Shown here piece after piece: positions 46,423 to 54,265 of a DNA stretch of 64,000 nucleotides (the stretch's first letter is position 1; each line of letters starts with the position of its first letter). The notes under the pieces are model-generated. The model was not told where the DNA came from, made no database searches, and saw only the letters and a list, made by a program, of their open reading frames with translations. The position numbers and the translations under genes are program-made. The stretch is from an uncultured Glaciecola sp. (GTDB taxonomy: Bacteria > Pseudomonadota > Gammaproteobacteria > Enterobacterales > Alteromonadaceae). The stretch lies in contig CANMCE010000005.1 in the NCBI GenBank assembly GCA_947496235.1, positions 1 through 64,000 of the forward strand. Reading direction: 5' to 3'.

Positions 46423-46736
46423 CTGAGATTGCTAATACACCTAAACCACCCTATTACGCAGTTATTTTTACCTCTGTTCGCACAGATATTGAAGATGGCT
46501 ATGCTGAAACGGCAAATCGAATGTTGAATCTGGCGGCAGAACAACCTGGATTTTTGGGTTTTGAGTCAGCCAGAGAAGCGGTAGGAATCACAGTTTCATA
46601 TTGGTCAGATTTACAAGCTATTAAAGGGTGGAAGCAGAACGTTGAACATATAGCCGCTCAAGAAAAGGGCAAGTCTGTATGGTATTCGGCGTTTACCACC
46701 AGAATTTGCAAAGTAGAGCGCGAATACTCAATGTAG
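46419..46736 (+). CDS. Antibiotic biosynthesis monooxygenase (ABM) domain protein
   Basis: This 105-residue protein has an ABM-type alpha/beta barrel: YAVIFTSVRTDIEDGYAETANRML, EQPGFLGFESAREAVGITVSYWSDLQAIKGWKQN and HIAAQEKGKSVWYSAF. Members are cofactor-free oxygenases or binding proteins that work as dimers. It overlaps the upstream VOC gene by 4 bases and precedes the small DUF1737-like gene. Confidence 0.86.
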   Translation: MTEIANTPKPPYYAVIFTSVRTDIEDGYAETANRMLNLAAEQPGFLGFESAREAVGITVSYWSDLQAIKGWKQNVEHIAAQEKGKSVWYSAFTTRICKVEREYSM

Positions 46737-46785
46737 TTTTCTCTCAAGCGTTTCAATTCACAGAAAGTACAAAAGGATGGTCAAA

Positions 46786-46926
46786 ATGGAATACAAAATT
46801 GTATATGGCGAAACCATGCTCGCGTTGGAAAATGAGGTGAAAGACTACATTAAGCTAGGCTGGATACCTCAGGGCGGAGTAGCGATTCATTTGGGTGTGA
46901 TGTACCAAGTGATGGTTAAGCAATAA
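46786..46926 (+). CDS. Small DUF1737-like protein, 46 residues
   Basis: The frame MEYKIVYGETMLALENEVKD and the following LGWIPQGGVAIHLGVMYQVMVKQ match the small DUF1737 pattern ('GW-P-GG'). An AAGGA lies 7 bases before the ATG, which supports translation. It follows the ABM gene by 49 bases on the same strand. Function unknown. Confidence 0.75.
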   Translation: MEYKIVYGETMLALENEVKDYIKLGWIPQGGVAIHLGVMYQVMVKQ

Positions 46927-46949
46927 TAAAACTGGTATAGAGGTATAAA

Positions 46950-47243
46950 TTGAATCAAGAGCAACGTAGTAACATAATTGCAGCTAGTTGGGAAATCCAC
47001 AGCCTAGTGGAAACTAGTTATCGTCAGAATTGGGCTAAAAAAGGCGATCATGAATGGCTGGAAAAACAGCGTATGCTTCTGGCAGACATGGCGATTCATT
47101 TATTGCAAACAGCACTAAAGCCAGATGAGTTAAACCTTGAGAAACTCAAAAACAATATTCATGCTATTTTGACAATTTCAGATCAATTTTTACCACAAGC
47201 AGACTTAATAAAAGCCACTGAAAAACTCTACGCTGTTGAATAA
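46950..47243 (+). CDS. Hypothetical 97-residue helical protein
   Basis: A small soluble protein (MNQEQRSNIIAASWEIHSLVE), rich in helices and Trp in the first third, without recognised family. It starts with a TTG 24 bases after the DUF1737-like gene and probably belongs to the same transcript as the VOC and ABM genes. Function unknown. Confidence 0.6.
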   Translation: MNQEQRSNIIAASWEIHSLVETSYRQNWAKKGDHEWLEKQRMLLADMAIHLLQTALKPDELNLEKLKNNIHAILTISDQFLPQADLIKATEKLYAVE

Positions 47244-47323
47244 TTTCAAACTACGAAACGGGAGAGGCTGCCAGCTTCATAGCAGAAGCCGACAATCTCA
47301 ATGGGGTAAGTGCACAAGCGTTG

Positions 47324-48070
47324 CTATGCGAGGGCTATTGCGATAGATAGCATCCAAGCGCCTGCGGCAATCATAATTAAGTTCTCTGAAAGTGATACAA
47401 ATCCAAGGGGGACGTTACTGTCTCCTCCAACACATGCGCATTTCAATTCACGTTTGTCGATGTACACAGCTTTGATAACAGAAATTGCGCCTACGGCACC
47501 TATAAATAAAGAGACTGGGCCTACAACAAAACCACTTAATCCGGCTATCATTCCTATGCCTGCAAAGGCTTCTGCAAAGGGATAGACATAAGCATATCTA
47601 ATGTTTCGCATAGCGATGAGATCGTACGTGATAAAACTATTGGTAAAACTGTATAGATCTTGTAGCTTTTGCACGGCAAGGATTACCATGGCATAGGCGA
47701 CAAACATCAACGGTAGCTTTAAGGTCAATAAAGGTTGTGCTGTACCTGCTAGATGGGCAACAGCTAAAAGTAAACTAACGGAAAAAATAGCGATTACCGG
47801 TGTGTAAGTAGTGCCAGACTGTCCAGCTTGGTCTTTATGGAAGTATTCGCGTAAGTCATCGTAGCCACCGACCCGTTCACCTTCAATAAAGGTTTGCGGC
47901 GTGGTTTTAACACCTTGTTCGCGTTTAAATTTTTCTTGTTCTTCTCTAGTTGTTAACAGATGATCTTCGACTTCAAACCCTTCTCGCTCCAACAAATCTT
48001 TAGAGCGCAGTCCAAAGGGACAAATATGGTCATCAGTATGCATGCGATACAGTACTGCAGTAGTTGCCAT
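47324..48070 (-). CDS. Glutaredoxin fused to MauE-like membrane domain
   Basis: This 248-residue protein joins two domains. Residues 1-80 are a glutaredoxin (VLYRMHTDDHICPFGLRSKDLL with the active-site CPFG, only one Cys; VKTTPQTFIEGERVGGYDDLREYF). Residues 90-248 hold about four membrane helices typical of MauE/DoxX-like redox-associated proteins, including the Cys pair KCACVGGDS, which could exchange electrons with the membrane domain. It has AAGGAG before its ATG and is divergent from the two-component operon, with the CTTAAG repeat in the shared spacer. Probably it moves thiol-disulfide electrons across the inner membrane. Confidence 0.8.
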   Translation of the reverse strand: MATTAVLYRMHTDDHICPFGLRSKDLLEREGFEVEDHLLTTREEQEKFKREQGVKTTPQTFIEGERVGGYDDLREYFHKDQAGQSGTTYTPVIAIFSVSLLLAVAHLAGTAQPLLTLKLPLMFVAYAMVILAVQKLQDLYSFTNSFITYDLIAMRNIRYAYVYPFAEAFAGIGMIAGLSGFVVGPVSLFIGAVGAISVIKAVYIDKRELKCACVGGDSNVPLGFVSLSENLIMIAAGAWMLSIAIALA

Positions 48071-48215
48071 TTTATTCTCCTTTTAGGGTGTAAAATTTTT
48101 ATGTTAATAAGAATTTTTTTCTCATTTCGAGGGTGATTTACAAGGAAATTCAGCCTTTAAAGCAGATAGAGCATTTTTTGTGCCGAACTTCTTTTCACCT
48201 AAAAAATACTAAAGC

Positions 48216-48233
48216 CTTAAGGTTAACCTAAGG
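48216..48233. promoter_or_regulatory. PmrA/QseB-type box before the two-component operon
   Basis: CTTAAGGTTAACCTAAGG: two half-sites (CTTAAGG, CCTAAGG) 11 bp apart, matching the known PmrA/QseB box of hexamers separated by 5 bp. It lies about 96 bases before the response regulator and in the spacer shared with the divergent glutaredoxin gene, so autoregulation and control of both is inferred. Confidence 0.65.
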
Positions 48234-48328
48234 GACTGAGTTAAAAATACTTTCCATGTTTAATCTAGACCGCTACACTTTGAGCATTATTTCCCACCAT
48301 GTTTAATTTTTACAAAGGCATTAGTTAG

Positions 48329-48985
48329 ATGCGACTACTGTTAGTAGAAGACGATATACCCCTAGCCGAAGGACTCAAACAATCTCTCAAACGAGAAAAC
48401 TACTCGGTGGACTGGGTCGACAATGGAAAATTTGCCTTAGCGGCTGCGCAAACTGGAGAGCCAGACCTCATCATTTTGGATTTAGGCTTACCTGATATGG
48501 ATGGATTAGATGTTCTTCGTAGCCTGCAAGCAAAGAAAATTCAAATTCCAGTACTAGTTTTAACAGCCAGAGACGGCATAGAAAATAAAGTGCAAGGGCT
48601 TGATCTTGGGGCTCAAGACTATTTGGCGAAACCTTTTGATATCGCAGAATTATTAGCTAGGATCCGAGTGATAGAACGCCGTTTGGGCACGGGACAATCG
48701 AATAACATCGAAATTAAAGGTATCAGCTTGGATATCACAGCGCATATGCTCTATTACCAAGGAGAGCCCATCAGCTTGTCCAAAAAAGAGTACATGATAG
48801 TGAAATCTTTGATGGAAAATGCAGGTCGAATTATCTCTAAAAATCAATTAGAAACAAAATTGTACGAGTGGGGTGAAGAAGTCAGTAGCAATGCTATAGA
48901 AGTGCATGTACATAACATTCGCAAAAAGCTTCCTGTAGATTTAGTTCAGACGGTTCGTGGTGTTGGTTATATTGTGAGAAAATAA
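48329..48985 (+). CDS. OmpR-family response regulator of QseB/PmrA type
   Basis: This 218-residue protein has a receiver domain with acidic pocket (LLLVEDDIPLAE), phospho-Asp51 (LIILDLGLPDMDG), Thr in VLTARD and Lys in YLAKPFD, then a winged-helix domain whose recognition segment (KLYEWGEEVSSNAIEVHVHNIRKKL) matches QseB and PmrA. These regulators bind CTTAAG-N5-CTTAAG. The kinase gene starts in the next base after its stop. It probably controls its own operon and the TlpA operon at 52217 through the boxes described. Confidence 0.92.
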   Translation: MRLLLVEDDIPLAEGLKQSLKRENYSVDWVDNGKFALAAAQTGEPDLIILDLGLPDMDGLDVLRSLQAKKIQIPVLVLTARDGIENKVQGLDLGAQDYLAKPFDIAELLARIRVIERRLGTGQSNNIEIKGISLDITAHMLYYQGEPISLSKKEYMIVKSLMENAGRIISKNQLETKLYEWGEEVSSNAIEVHVHNIRKKLPVDLVQTVRGVGYIVRK

Positions 48986-50308
48986 GTGTCGATAAAACGT
49001 CAGCTTGTTCTGTTAATAATATCCGCGGTAGTACTGGCCAGTTTTTTTGCTGGCTTACACGGATATCGCAATACCAAACAACAGATGGACGCAATTTTTA
49101 CCAATGAACTAATTACAGTCGCCAATTTTATTCTCAGCACAGCACGTCAGAATGACGGTCTGCCCGCATCTGTAGAGGCTAAATATGCTTTTCAGGTCAT
49201 CGCAAACAACCGAGTAATTAGCCGCAGTAATAACACCCCTGAAGAGCCTGTTCCTACAAATTTAGCGGGTTTCTCAGAACGTAGTTTTAGTAACCAGCGT
49301 TGGTATTTGTATACTTTGGTATCCCATGATTTAACCGTGGTGGTAGGGCAACCGGTAAATTCTAGGGTAAATGCCGCCGAATCCGTGTTAGTTGTGACTT
49401 TAACACCCATAGTATTTTCAGTGCCTATTATTGGGTTATTAATTTATTTTATTGTGGCTAAAAGTTTGAATCCGCTGTTGTTGTTATCATCTCAATTAAC
49501 GAAAAAGGACAGTCGAGATTTAACCCCAGTCGACATAGGCACACCTCCCACAGAGCTAACACCTGTGGTCGAACGCTTGAACAACTTACTAAATAGGTTA
49601 GACAATGCCTTTGAGCGGGAAAAGCAATTGACCGCCAATGCAGCACATGAATTGCGCACCCCTGTGAGTGTTCTAACGCTAACCGCTCACAACATTGCAG
49701 CGGATTTTGCGGCAGGAAAATTATCCAAAGAAACCTTGCAGCAATTGGCCGCCAATGTTGACCGCATGGCCCATGTTATTGAACAAATGATAGCCTTGTT
49801 CCGCTTTACGCCTGAGCAGTTTAATGCAGAGAAAAAAGACACTGATCTAGAAGCGATTCTGCAAGAGGTAATTGCTAAAAATTATGATTCAGTGGAGCGA
49901 AATGAACAAAATATCAGTCTTGAATCCGAACATTTGAGCTTAGTGGCAGACAAGTTCGCTTTAATGACGCTGTTTCAAAACTTGATTGGTAATGCGATTA
50001 AATACAGCGGACCGAAAGCCACTATTGCCATTAGATTGCAATCTGAACAGCATTTGATAGAAATAGTAGTAGAAGATTCAGGAAAAGGCGTATCAGAAAA
50101 TGAATATAAAGCCATTTTTGAACGTTTCTATAGAGTCAATCATAATCAAACCAGAGAAAAAGGTTCTGGATTGGGATTAACTATCGCTCATTATATTGTT
50201 GAACTTCATGACGGAGAAATTTTTGCGACTAAATCTCAACTGGGCGGCTTAGCCGTGCATGTGCGACTGCCAATGTCAGAACAATCACAGGAAAAAGTAT
50301 ATGGGTAG
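48986..50308 (+). CDS. Sensor histidine kinase of QseC/PmrB type
   Basis: This 440-residue protein has a membrane helix at residues 7-25, a periplasmic sensor of about 110 residues ending with RWYLYTLVSHDLTVVVGQPVNSR (as in QseC), a second helix around 137-157, HAMP, HisKA with His221 (AAHELRTPVSVL) and HATPase (NLIGNAIKYSG, SGKGVSENEY, GSGLGLTIAHYI). Its GTG start directly follows the regulator stop. The signal is unknown. PmrB relatives sense ferric iron; the classic ExxE sites were not seen in the sensor. Its end overlaps the cupredoxin gene by 8 bases, so sensor and redox genes are one operon. Confidence 0.92.
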   Translation: MSIKRQLVLLIISAVVLASFFAGLHGYRNTKQQMDAIFTNELITVANFILSTARQNDGLPASVEAKYAFQVIANNRVISRSNNTPEEPVPTNLAGFSERSFSNQRWYLYTLVSHDLTVVVGQPVNSRVNAAESVLVVTLTPIVFSVPIIGLLIYFIVAKSLNPLLLLSSQLTKKDSRDLTPVDIGTPPTELTPVVERLNNLLNRLDNAFEREKQLTANAAHELRTPVSVLTLTAHNIAADFAAGKLSKETLQQLAANVDRMAHVIEQMIALFRFTPEQFNAEKKDTDLEAILQEVIAKNYDSVERNEQNISLESEHLSLVADKFALMTLFQNLIGNAIKYSGPKATIAIRLQSEQHLIEIVVEDSGKGVSENEYKAIFERFYRVNHNQTREKGSGLGLTIAHYIVELHDGEIFATKSQLGGLAVHVRLPMSEQSQEKVYG

Positions 50309-50666
50309 CATAAAACCTTTTTCCACTATTTATAGTTGTATAACTTTGCTGTTACTTACGGCATCTAGTCTTGCTTTGGCTGAACTGAAAGTCTTCACAC
50401 TCACCCTCGAAAATCACGTATTTACGCCTCAAGAAATACAAATACCTGCGAATCAAAAAGTGAAGTTGGTGATTGAAAATAAAGATGATTTAGCAGAAGA
50501 ATTTGATAGTTTCGATCTCAACCGAGAAAGAGTGATCTTTGCCAATAAAAAAGCCAGCATATATATAGGACCCCTTGAACCAGGACGCTACGAGTTTTTC
50601 GGTGAATTTAATCCTCATACCGCAAGAGGTTATGTCGTGGTTAAGGAGGAAAATAAAGATGACTAA
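50301..50666 (+). CDS. Periplasmic cupredoxin-like protein without the copper ligands
   Basis: This 121-residue protein has a signal peptide (CITLLLLTASSLALA) and a Cupredoxin_1 domain: FTPQEIQIPANQKVKLVIENKDDLAEEFDSFDLNRERVI and IGPLEPGRYEFFGEFNPHTARGYVVV. The Cys and Met ligands of blue copper proteins are absent, while conserved acidic residues (EEFDSF, NRE, GEF) remain, as in the cupredoxin-like partners of FTR1 permeases. It may bind ferric iron or another ion through carboxylates. It starts within the kinase gene and overlaps the permease gene by 8 bases. Confidence 0.82.
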   Translation: MGSIKPFSTIYSCITLLLLTASSLALAELKVFTLTLENHVFTPQEIQIPANQKVKLVIENKDDLAEEFDSFDLNRERVIFANKKASIYIGPLEPGRYEFFGEFNPHTARGYVVVKEENKDD

Positions 50667-51432
50667 CATAGTGATTGTTTTCCTCAGAGATCTATTGCCA
50701 ATTTTTATATTAATTTGTTATGCCACTGAAATACCACAGCATTTTGCTTATTCAAAAGGCAAGTGGATTACTATGGTAGTTATCGGCGTGCTGGGATCTG
50801 TTGTCATTTGGGGCAATGTAGAAATTTTTGTGGATTGGTTTGAAGGTGCAGGTATGGAAGTCGTCTATACCCTAATGATTATGCTGAGTTATCTTATGTT
50901 TGTGTTGGCTTGGCTGGCCTCACCTAAGAATGCAAAAGCCCTACTGTTTACTGGGGTTGCACTCTTTGTTTGCTATAAACTTACCGAATTTTTGATTTTC
51001 TTTGAAGTTGTGACTCAACAACAAGTTGGTTTTCTCAACGCTGGATTAGGGGTTATTTTTGGTATCGGCATTTGTAGCAGTTTTGCGGTTCTTTTTAAGT
51101 TTGCGTTAAGCCAAATAGGGCAAACTAAATACAGATACTTTATTATTCTGTGTTGGAGTATGTTCTTGGCGGGATTGTTGAGTCAAATATCTCCCTTACT
51201 GGCGCAAGTCGATTTTGTGAATACAGGGGTGTCCGTTTTTAATCTTTCAGATTATGTCAGCGACAGTTCTGAATATGGACATTTGCTTAACGCGCTAATC
51301 GGCTACGAATCTTCACCAGATGCTACTTATTTAGCCATCTATTCTATTGCGTTTCTGGTCTCTTTATTGGTTTATAAATTTAGGCGGGGACAGCAGCATG
51401 CTGTTATTAGTGGAGCCTTAAGTCATGAATAA
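50659..51432 (+). CDS. FTR1-like membrane permease with altered REXXE motif
   Basis: This 257-residue protein has about seven membrane segments, as in FTR1/EfeU iron permeases. The first segment, IVFLRDLLPIFILICY, holds Arg-Asp-Leu-Leu-Pro where FTR1 has REGLE, so the two glutamates that bind iron are Asp and Pro. The segment GMEVVYTLMIMLSYLMFVLAW corresponds to the second half's EG--T region with a Glu kept. ATG 50659 has GGAGG 8 bases upstream and overlaps the cupredoxin gene. It may move iron or electrons rather than be a standard permease; this is inference. Confidence 0.75.
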   Translation: MTNIVIVFLRDLLPIFILICYATEIPQHFAYSKGKWITMVVIGVLGSVVIWGNVEIFVDWFEGAGMEVVYTLMIMLSYLMFVLAWLASPKNAKALLFTGVALFVCYKLTEFLIFFEVVTQQQVGFLNAGLGVIFGIGICSSFAVLFKFALSQIGQTKYRYFIILCWSMFLAGLLSQISPLLAQVDFVNTGVSVFNLSDYVSDSSEYGHLLNALIGYESSPDATYLAIYSIAFLVSLLVYKFRRGQQHAVISGALSHE

Positions 51433-52117
51433 GTTACTCACTTTGATTTTGCTCTTAATGTCATTTAATGCACTGGCAGATGGCATTGTGGTTGATCGTG
51501 TATATCATCCTTATGTTACCGTTAATGAGCGCGAATTCGAGTGGCGATTCATGTCTAGTCAAACCGACGATAAGAACATACTCAACCAGAAACTAGGTTA
51601 TGGGCACGCTATTTTCGAAAAGGTTGCGGTAGAGTTTTACATTATTGGTGAACGTGACCAAAATGATAACTTTGCAGTCTCAGGATACGAACTAGAGTCT
51701 CGTATAATGCTCACGGAACAAGGACAATATTGGGCTGATTGGGGTGCTGTGATTGAACTTGAAAAGGCCAATGCAAATGAAAATTATGAAGCGTCCGTAG
51801 GTTTATTGTTTGAAAAAGAATTCACCAAAACCAGCTTAACGTTAAATTTATTTGGTATCTATGAATGGGGTAAAACCATTGAAAGTGAATGGGAAACTGA
51901 ATTTAGATTAAAGTACCGTTATAGATACATGCCTGAAATACAACCTTCGATAGAACTCTATTCCGGAGAAGACTTTGTTGGTATTGGTCCGGGATTTATG
52001 GGGGTTCACCGTATTGAAGGTCAACGTCAGATAAAATGGGAAGCGGGTTTTATCACAGAAGTTGCACACTCTGGTAAAAACCATACCTTCCGCTTTGCCT
52101 TTGAATATGAGTTTTAA
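51425..52117 (+). CDS. Outer-membrane beta-barrel protein
   Basis: This 230-residue protein has a signal peptide (LLTLILLLMSFNALA) and many alternating strands (VAVEFYIIGERD, ELESRIMLTEQGQYWADWGAV, LTLNLFGIYEWG) ending with the aromatic C-terminal residue Phe (FAFEYEF) needed for outer-membrane insertion. It overlaps the FTR1-like gene by 8 bases. It is likely the outer-membrane part of the metal/redox module, but no ligand is known. Confidence 0.78.
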   Translation: MNKLLTLILLLMSFNALADGIVVDRVYHPYVTVNEREFEWRFMSSQTDDKNILNQKLGYGHAIFEKVAVEFYIIGERDQNDNFAVSGYELESRIMLTEQGQYWADWGAVIELEKANANENYEASVGLLFEKEFTKTSLTLNLFGIYEWGKTIESEWETEFRLKYRYRYMPEIQPSIELYSGEDFVGIGPGFMGVHRIEGQRQIKWEAGFITEVAHSGKNHTFRFAFEYEF

Positions 52118-52142
52118 GGTTTCTTTGTTTATTTTACGTTAT

Positions 52143-52170
52143 CTTAAGTAATCTTAAGGTTCACTTAAGG
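52143..52170. promoter_or_regulatory. Three CTTAAG repeats before the TlpA-DUF4266-DUF3570 operon
   Basis: CTTAAGT (52143-52149), CTTAAGG (52153-52159) and CTTAAGG (52164-52170), spaced 10 and 11 bp, with a weaker TTTAAGG at 52113-52119. The last pair, CTTAAGGTTCACTTAAGG, fits the PmrA/QseB box very well and sits about 47-65 bases before the TlpA start. Confidence 0.72.
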
Positions 52171-52216
52171 TTGCCCAGCTAATCTTGGTCTCAATACTCG
52201 TTATTGTAGCCAGATT

Positions 52217-52705
52217 ATGCAAAAAACCTTTGTCTTTATTATTTTCCTGTCAATTAACATGGCATTGGCGTCTTTGAGTTTCGCCAATCAAGTAGCGCCG
52301 AATTTTACACTTGATGCTCAGACAAAACTTTCCGATTTAAAAGGTCAGGTGGTGTATGTGGATTTTTGGGCAAGTTGGTGTAAGCCTTGTCGAAAATCCT
52401 TTCCTTGGATGAATGATATGCACGCTAAATATCCACACCTAAAAGTTATCGCAATAAACCTAGATGAAGAGCGTGAAATGGCAGCAAAGTTTTTAGCACA
52501 AACTCCTGCCGATTTTCAGATTGTTTATGATCCTCAGGGCGAAATAGCCCAAGACTATGAACTGGTTGGTATGCCGAGCAGTTATCTGATCGACAAAAAG
52601 GGCAATATTAGATTTGCCCACCAAGGTTTTTTCCTCAGTAAACAAGCGCAATATGAACAGGAAATTCAGCTATTAATGTCTGAATTTGCTGATGATGCAA
52701 AATAG
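52217..52705 (+). CDS. TlpA/ResA-type periplasmic thioredoxin
   Basis: This 162-residue protein has a signal peptide (FVFIIFLSINMALASLSFA) and a thioredoxin fold with active site WASWCKPCRKSFPW, then YDPQGEIAQDYELVGMPSSYLIDKKG with the cis-Pro before the active site partner. It should reduce disulfides in the periplasm, and may serve DUF4266 lipoprotein cysteines downstream. Its own promoter region carries the CTTAAG boxes. The next gene begins 13 bases after its stop. Confidence 0.9.
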   Translation: MQKTFVFIIFLSINMALASLSFANQVAPNFTLDAQTKLSDLKGQVVYVDFWASWCKPCRKSFPWMNDMHAKYPHLKVIAINLDEEREMAAKFLAQTPADFQIVYDPQGEIAQDYELVGMPSSYLIDKKGNIRFAHQGFFLSKQAQYEQEIQLLMSEFADDAK

Positions 52706-52718
52706 AAGGATAAGTGTC

Positions 52719-52958
52719 ATGAAAAAAATAAACATTAAGAACAATCTGCAAAAAATCGTCTTTTTGCTTTGTATCGCTCAATTAGGCGGTTGTGCATCTC
52801 TAGGTGTAGAACCTTGGGAGCGTCAGTTTTTGGCTAAAGAAGAAATGGCGTTAGATGCTGAAGGTGTAGATTTAGGTTTAGATGACCATATTTATTTTAG
52901 TAAAGAAGCTACCAGTGGTGGTAGAGCCTTTGCTGGAGGCGGCTGCGGATGCAACTAA
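52719..52958 (+). CDS. DUF4266 small lipoprotein with Gly/Cys tail
   Basis: This 79-residue protein has a lipobox (AQLGGCAS) and the DUF4266 body: VEPWERQFLAKEEMALDA, DHIYFSKEATSGG and the C-terminal RAFAGGGCGCN. The final GGGCGCN is the family's hallmark and offers two cysteines for a metal, flavin or thiol link. ATG 52719 has AAGGA 9 bases upstream. It overlaps the DUF3570 gene by 10 bases. In this kind of cluster it co-occurs with TlpA, DUF3570 and ApbE. Function unknown. Confidence 0.88.
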   Translation: MKKINIKNNLQKIVFLLCIAQLGGCASLGVEPWERQFLAKEEMALDAEGVDLGLDDHIYFSKEATSGGRAFAGGGCGCN

Positions 52959-54244
52959 TCAAAGATAAAAAAGTCGCAGCGACATTAGCCGCAGCTACTT
53001 GTGCCCTGTTAGGCACTCAACCAGCCCAAGCTAACGAACAAAAGGATGATGCTTGGCAATTTGATACAGCTATTTTGTACTATGGAGAAAGTGATCGTGT
53101 TCAGCTAGTAGAGGGTGTTTTTAACGCCAAAAAAGACTTTGGAGACGAACATATTTTCTCAGCCAAATTGGTCGTAGATACGCTAACAGGTGCAAGTGCA
53201 TCAGGTGCAGTTGCTCAGCCTGGCGTGCAAACCTTTACGCGTCCTTCAGGCAATGGTTCATATCAAGTTAATGCAGGAGAAACTCCCTTAGATGATACTT
53301 TTAGAGATACCAGAGTTCAGTTAAGTGGTCAGTGGACACAACCAATTTTCGAAAATACTCGGGTAAGTACGGGTTTTAACTTCTCTAACGAGTACGATTA
53401 TTTATCCATAGGCGCCAATGCTTCGTTAGCGCGAGATTTTAATCGCAAAAATACCACGCTTTCTTTTGGAGTTTCTTATCAGTTTGATAGCATAGATCCG
53501 GTAGGGTATGCACCTATTGGTCTAGCGCAAATGCAACTGGCCAGTGAATTTGATAGCGAAGAAGCCTTTAGAACTGCGTTTGATGCGACTCGTGATACAG
53601 AAGATAAAGACAAAGATACATTTGATGTATTATTAGGTTTAACACAAGTCATCAACAAGCGCATGCTAATGCAATTCAACTATGGATATTCGGTAGTTGA
53701 CGGTTATTTAAACGACCCTTACAAGTTGGTGAGTGTGGTAAATGACACAGGTTTAACGCTACGAAATCTGCATGAGAATCGTCCAGACGAGCGAACCAAA
53801 CACAATGTGTTTTGGCAAACCAAATATGCCTTAGATTCAGGTGTAATTGATGTGTCCTATCGATATTCAACGGACGACTGGGATATTGATTCTCACACTA
53901 TCGACAGTAGATTTAGATGGAATATTTCTGAGACTTCTTATATTCAACCGCATTTTAGGTATTACACCCAAAGCGCAGCGAAGTTTTATGAGCCTTTCTT
54001 GGAAGAAAGTACCCCGTTGCCAATGTTTGCAAGTGCTGACTACCGCTTAGGCGAGATGGATGCCTACACCATAGGGTTAAAATATGGGCAAACACTCAGC
54101 AATGGCCATAAATGGGCAGTTCGAGCAGAGTATTATAGTCAACGTCCCACTTCTGATGGTACAGCAGCTATAGGTGTTCTAAACGATCTAGATCTTTACC
54201 CGTCTATCGACGCCTTTATTTTGCAATTTAACTACCATTTCTAA
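52949..54244 (+). CDS. DUF3570 outer-membrane beta-barrel protein
   Basis: This 431-residue protein has an export signal (AATLAAATCALLGTQPAQA) and matches DUF3570: WQFDTAILYYGESDRVQLVEGVFNAKKDFGDEHIFSAKLVVDTLTGASASGAVAQ at the start, a series of amphipathic strands and the C-terminal IDAFILQFNYHF with a final Phe. It is an outer-membrane barrel of unknown role whose gene overlaps that of the DUF4266 lipoprotein, so a physical complex is plausible. Confidence 0.88.
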   Translation: MQLIKDKKVAATLAAATCALLGTQPAQANEQKDDAWQFDTAILYYGESDRVQLVEGVFNAKKDFGDEHIFSAKLVVDTLTGASASGAVAQPGVQTFTRPSGNGSYQVNAGETPLDDTFRDTRVQLSGQWTQPIFENTRVSTGFNFSNEYDYLSIGANASLARDFNRKNTTLSFGVSYQFDSIDPVGYAPIGLAQMQLASEFDSEEAFRTAFDATRDTEDKDKDTFDVLLGLTQVINKRMLMQFNYGYSVVDGYLNDPYKLVSVVNDTGLTLRNLHENRPDERTKHNVFWQTKYALDSGVIDVSYRYSTDDWDIDSHTIDSRFRWNISETSYIQPHFRYYTQSAAKFYEPFLEESTPLPMFASADYRLGEMDAYTIGLKYGQTLSNGHKWAVRAEYYSQRPTSDGTAAIGVLNDLDLYPSIDAFILQFNYHF

Positions 54245-54265
54245 CACCCCATCAGGCAATTGTGT

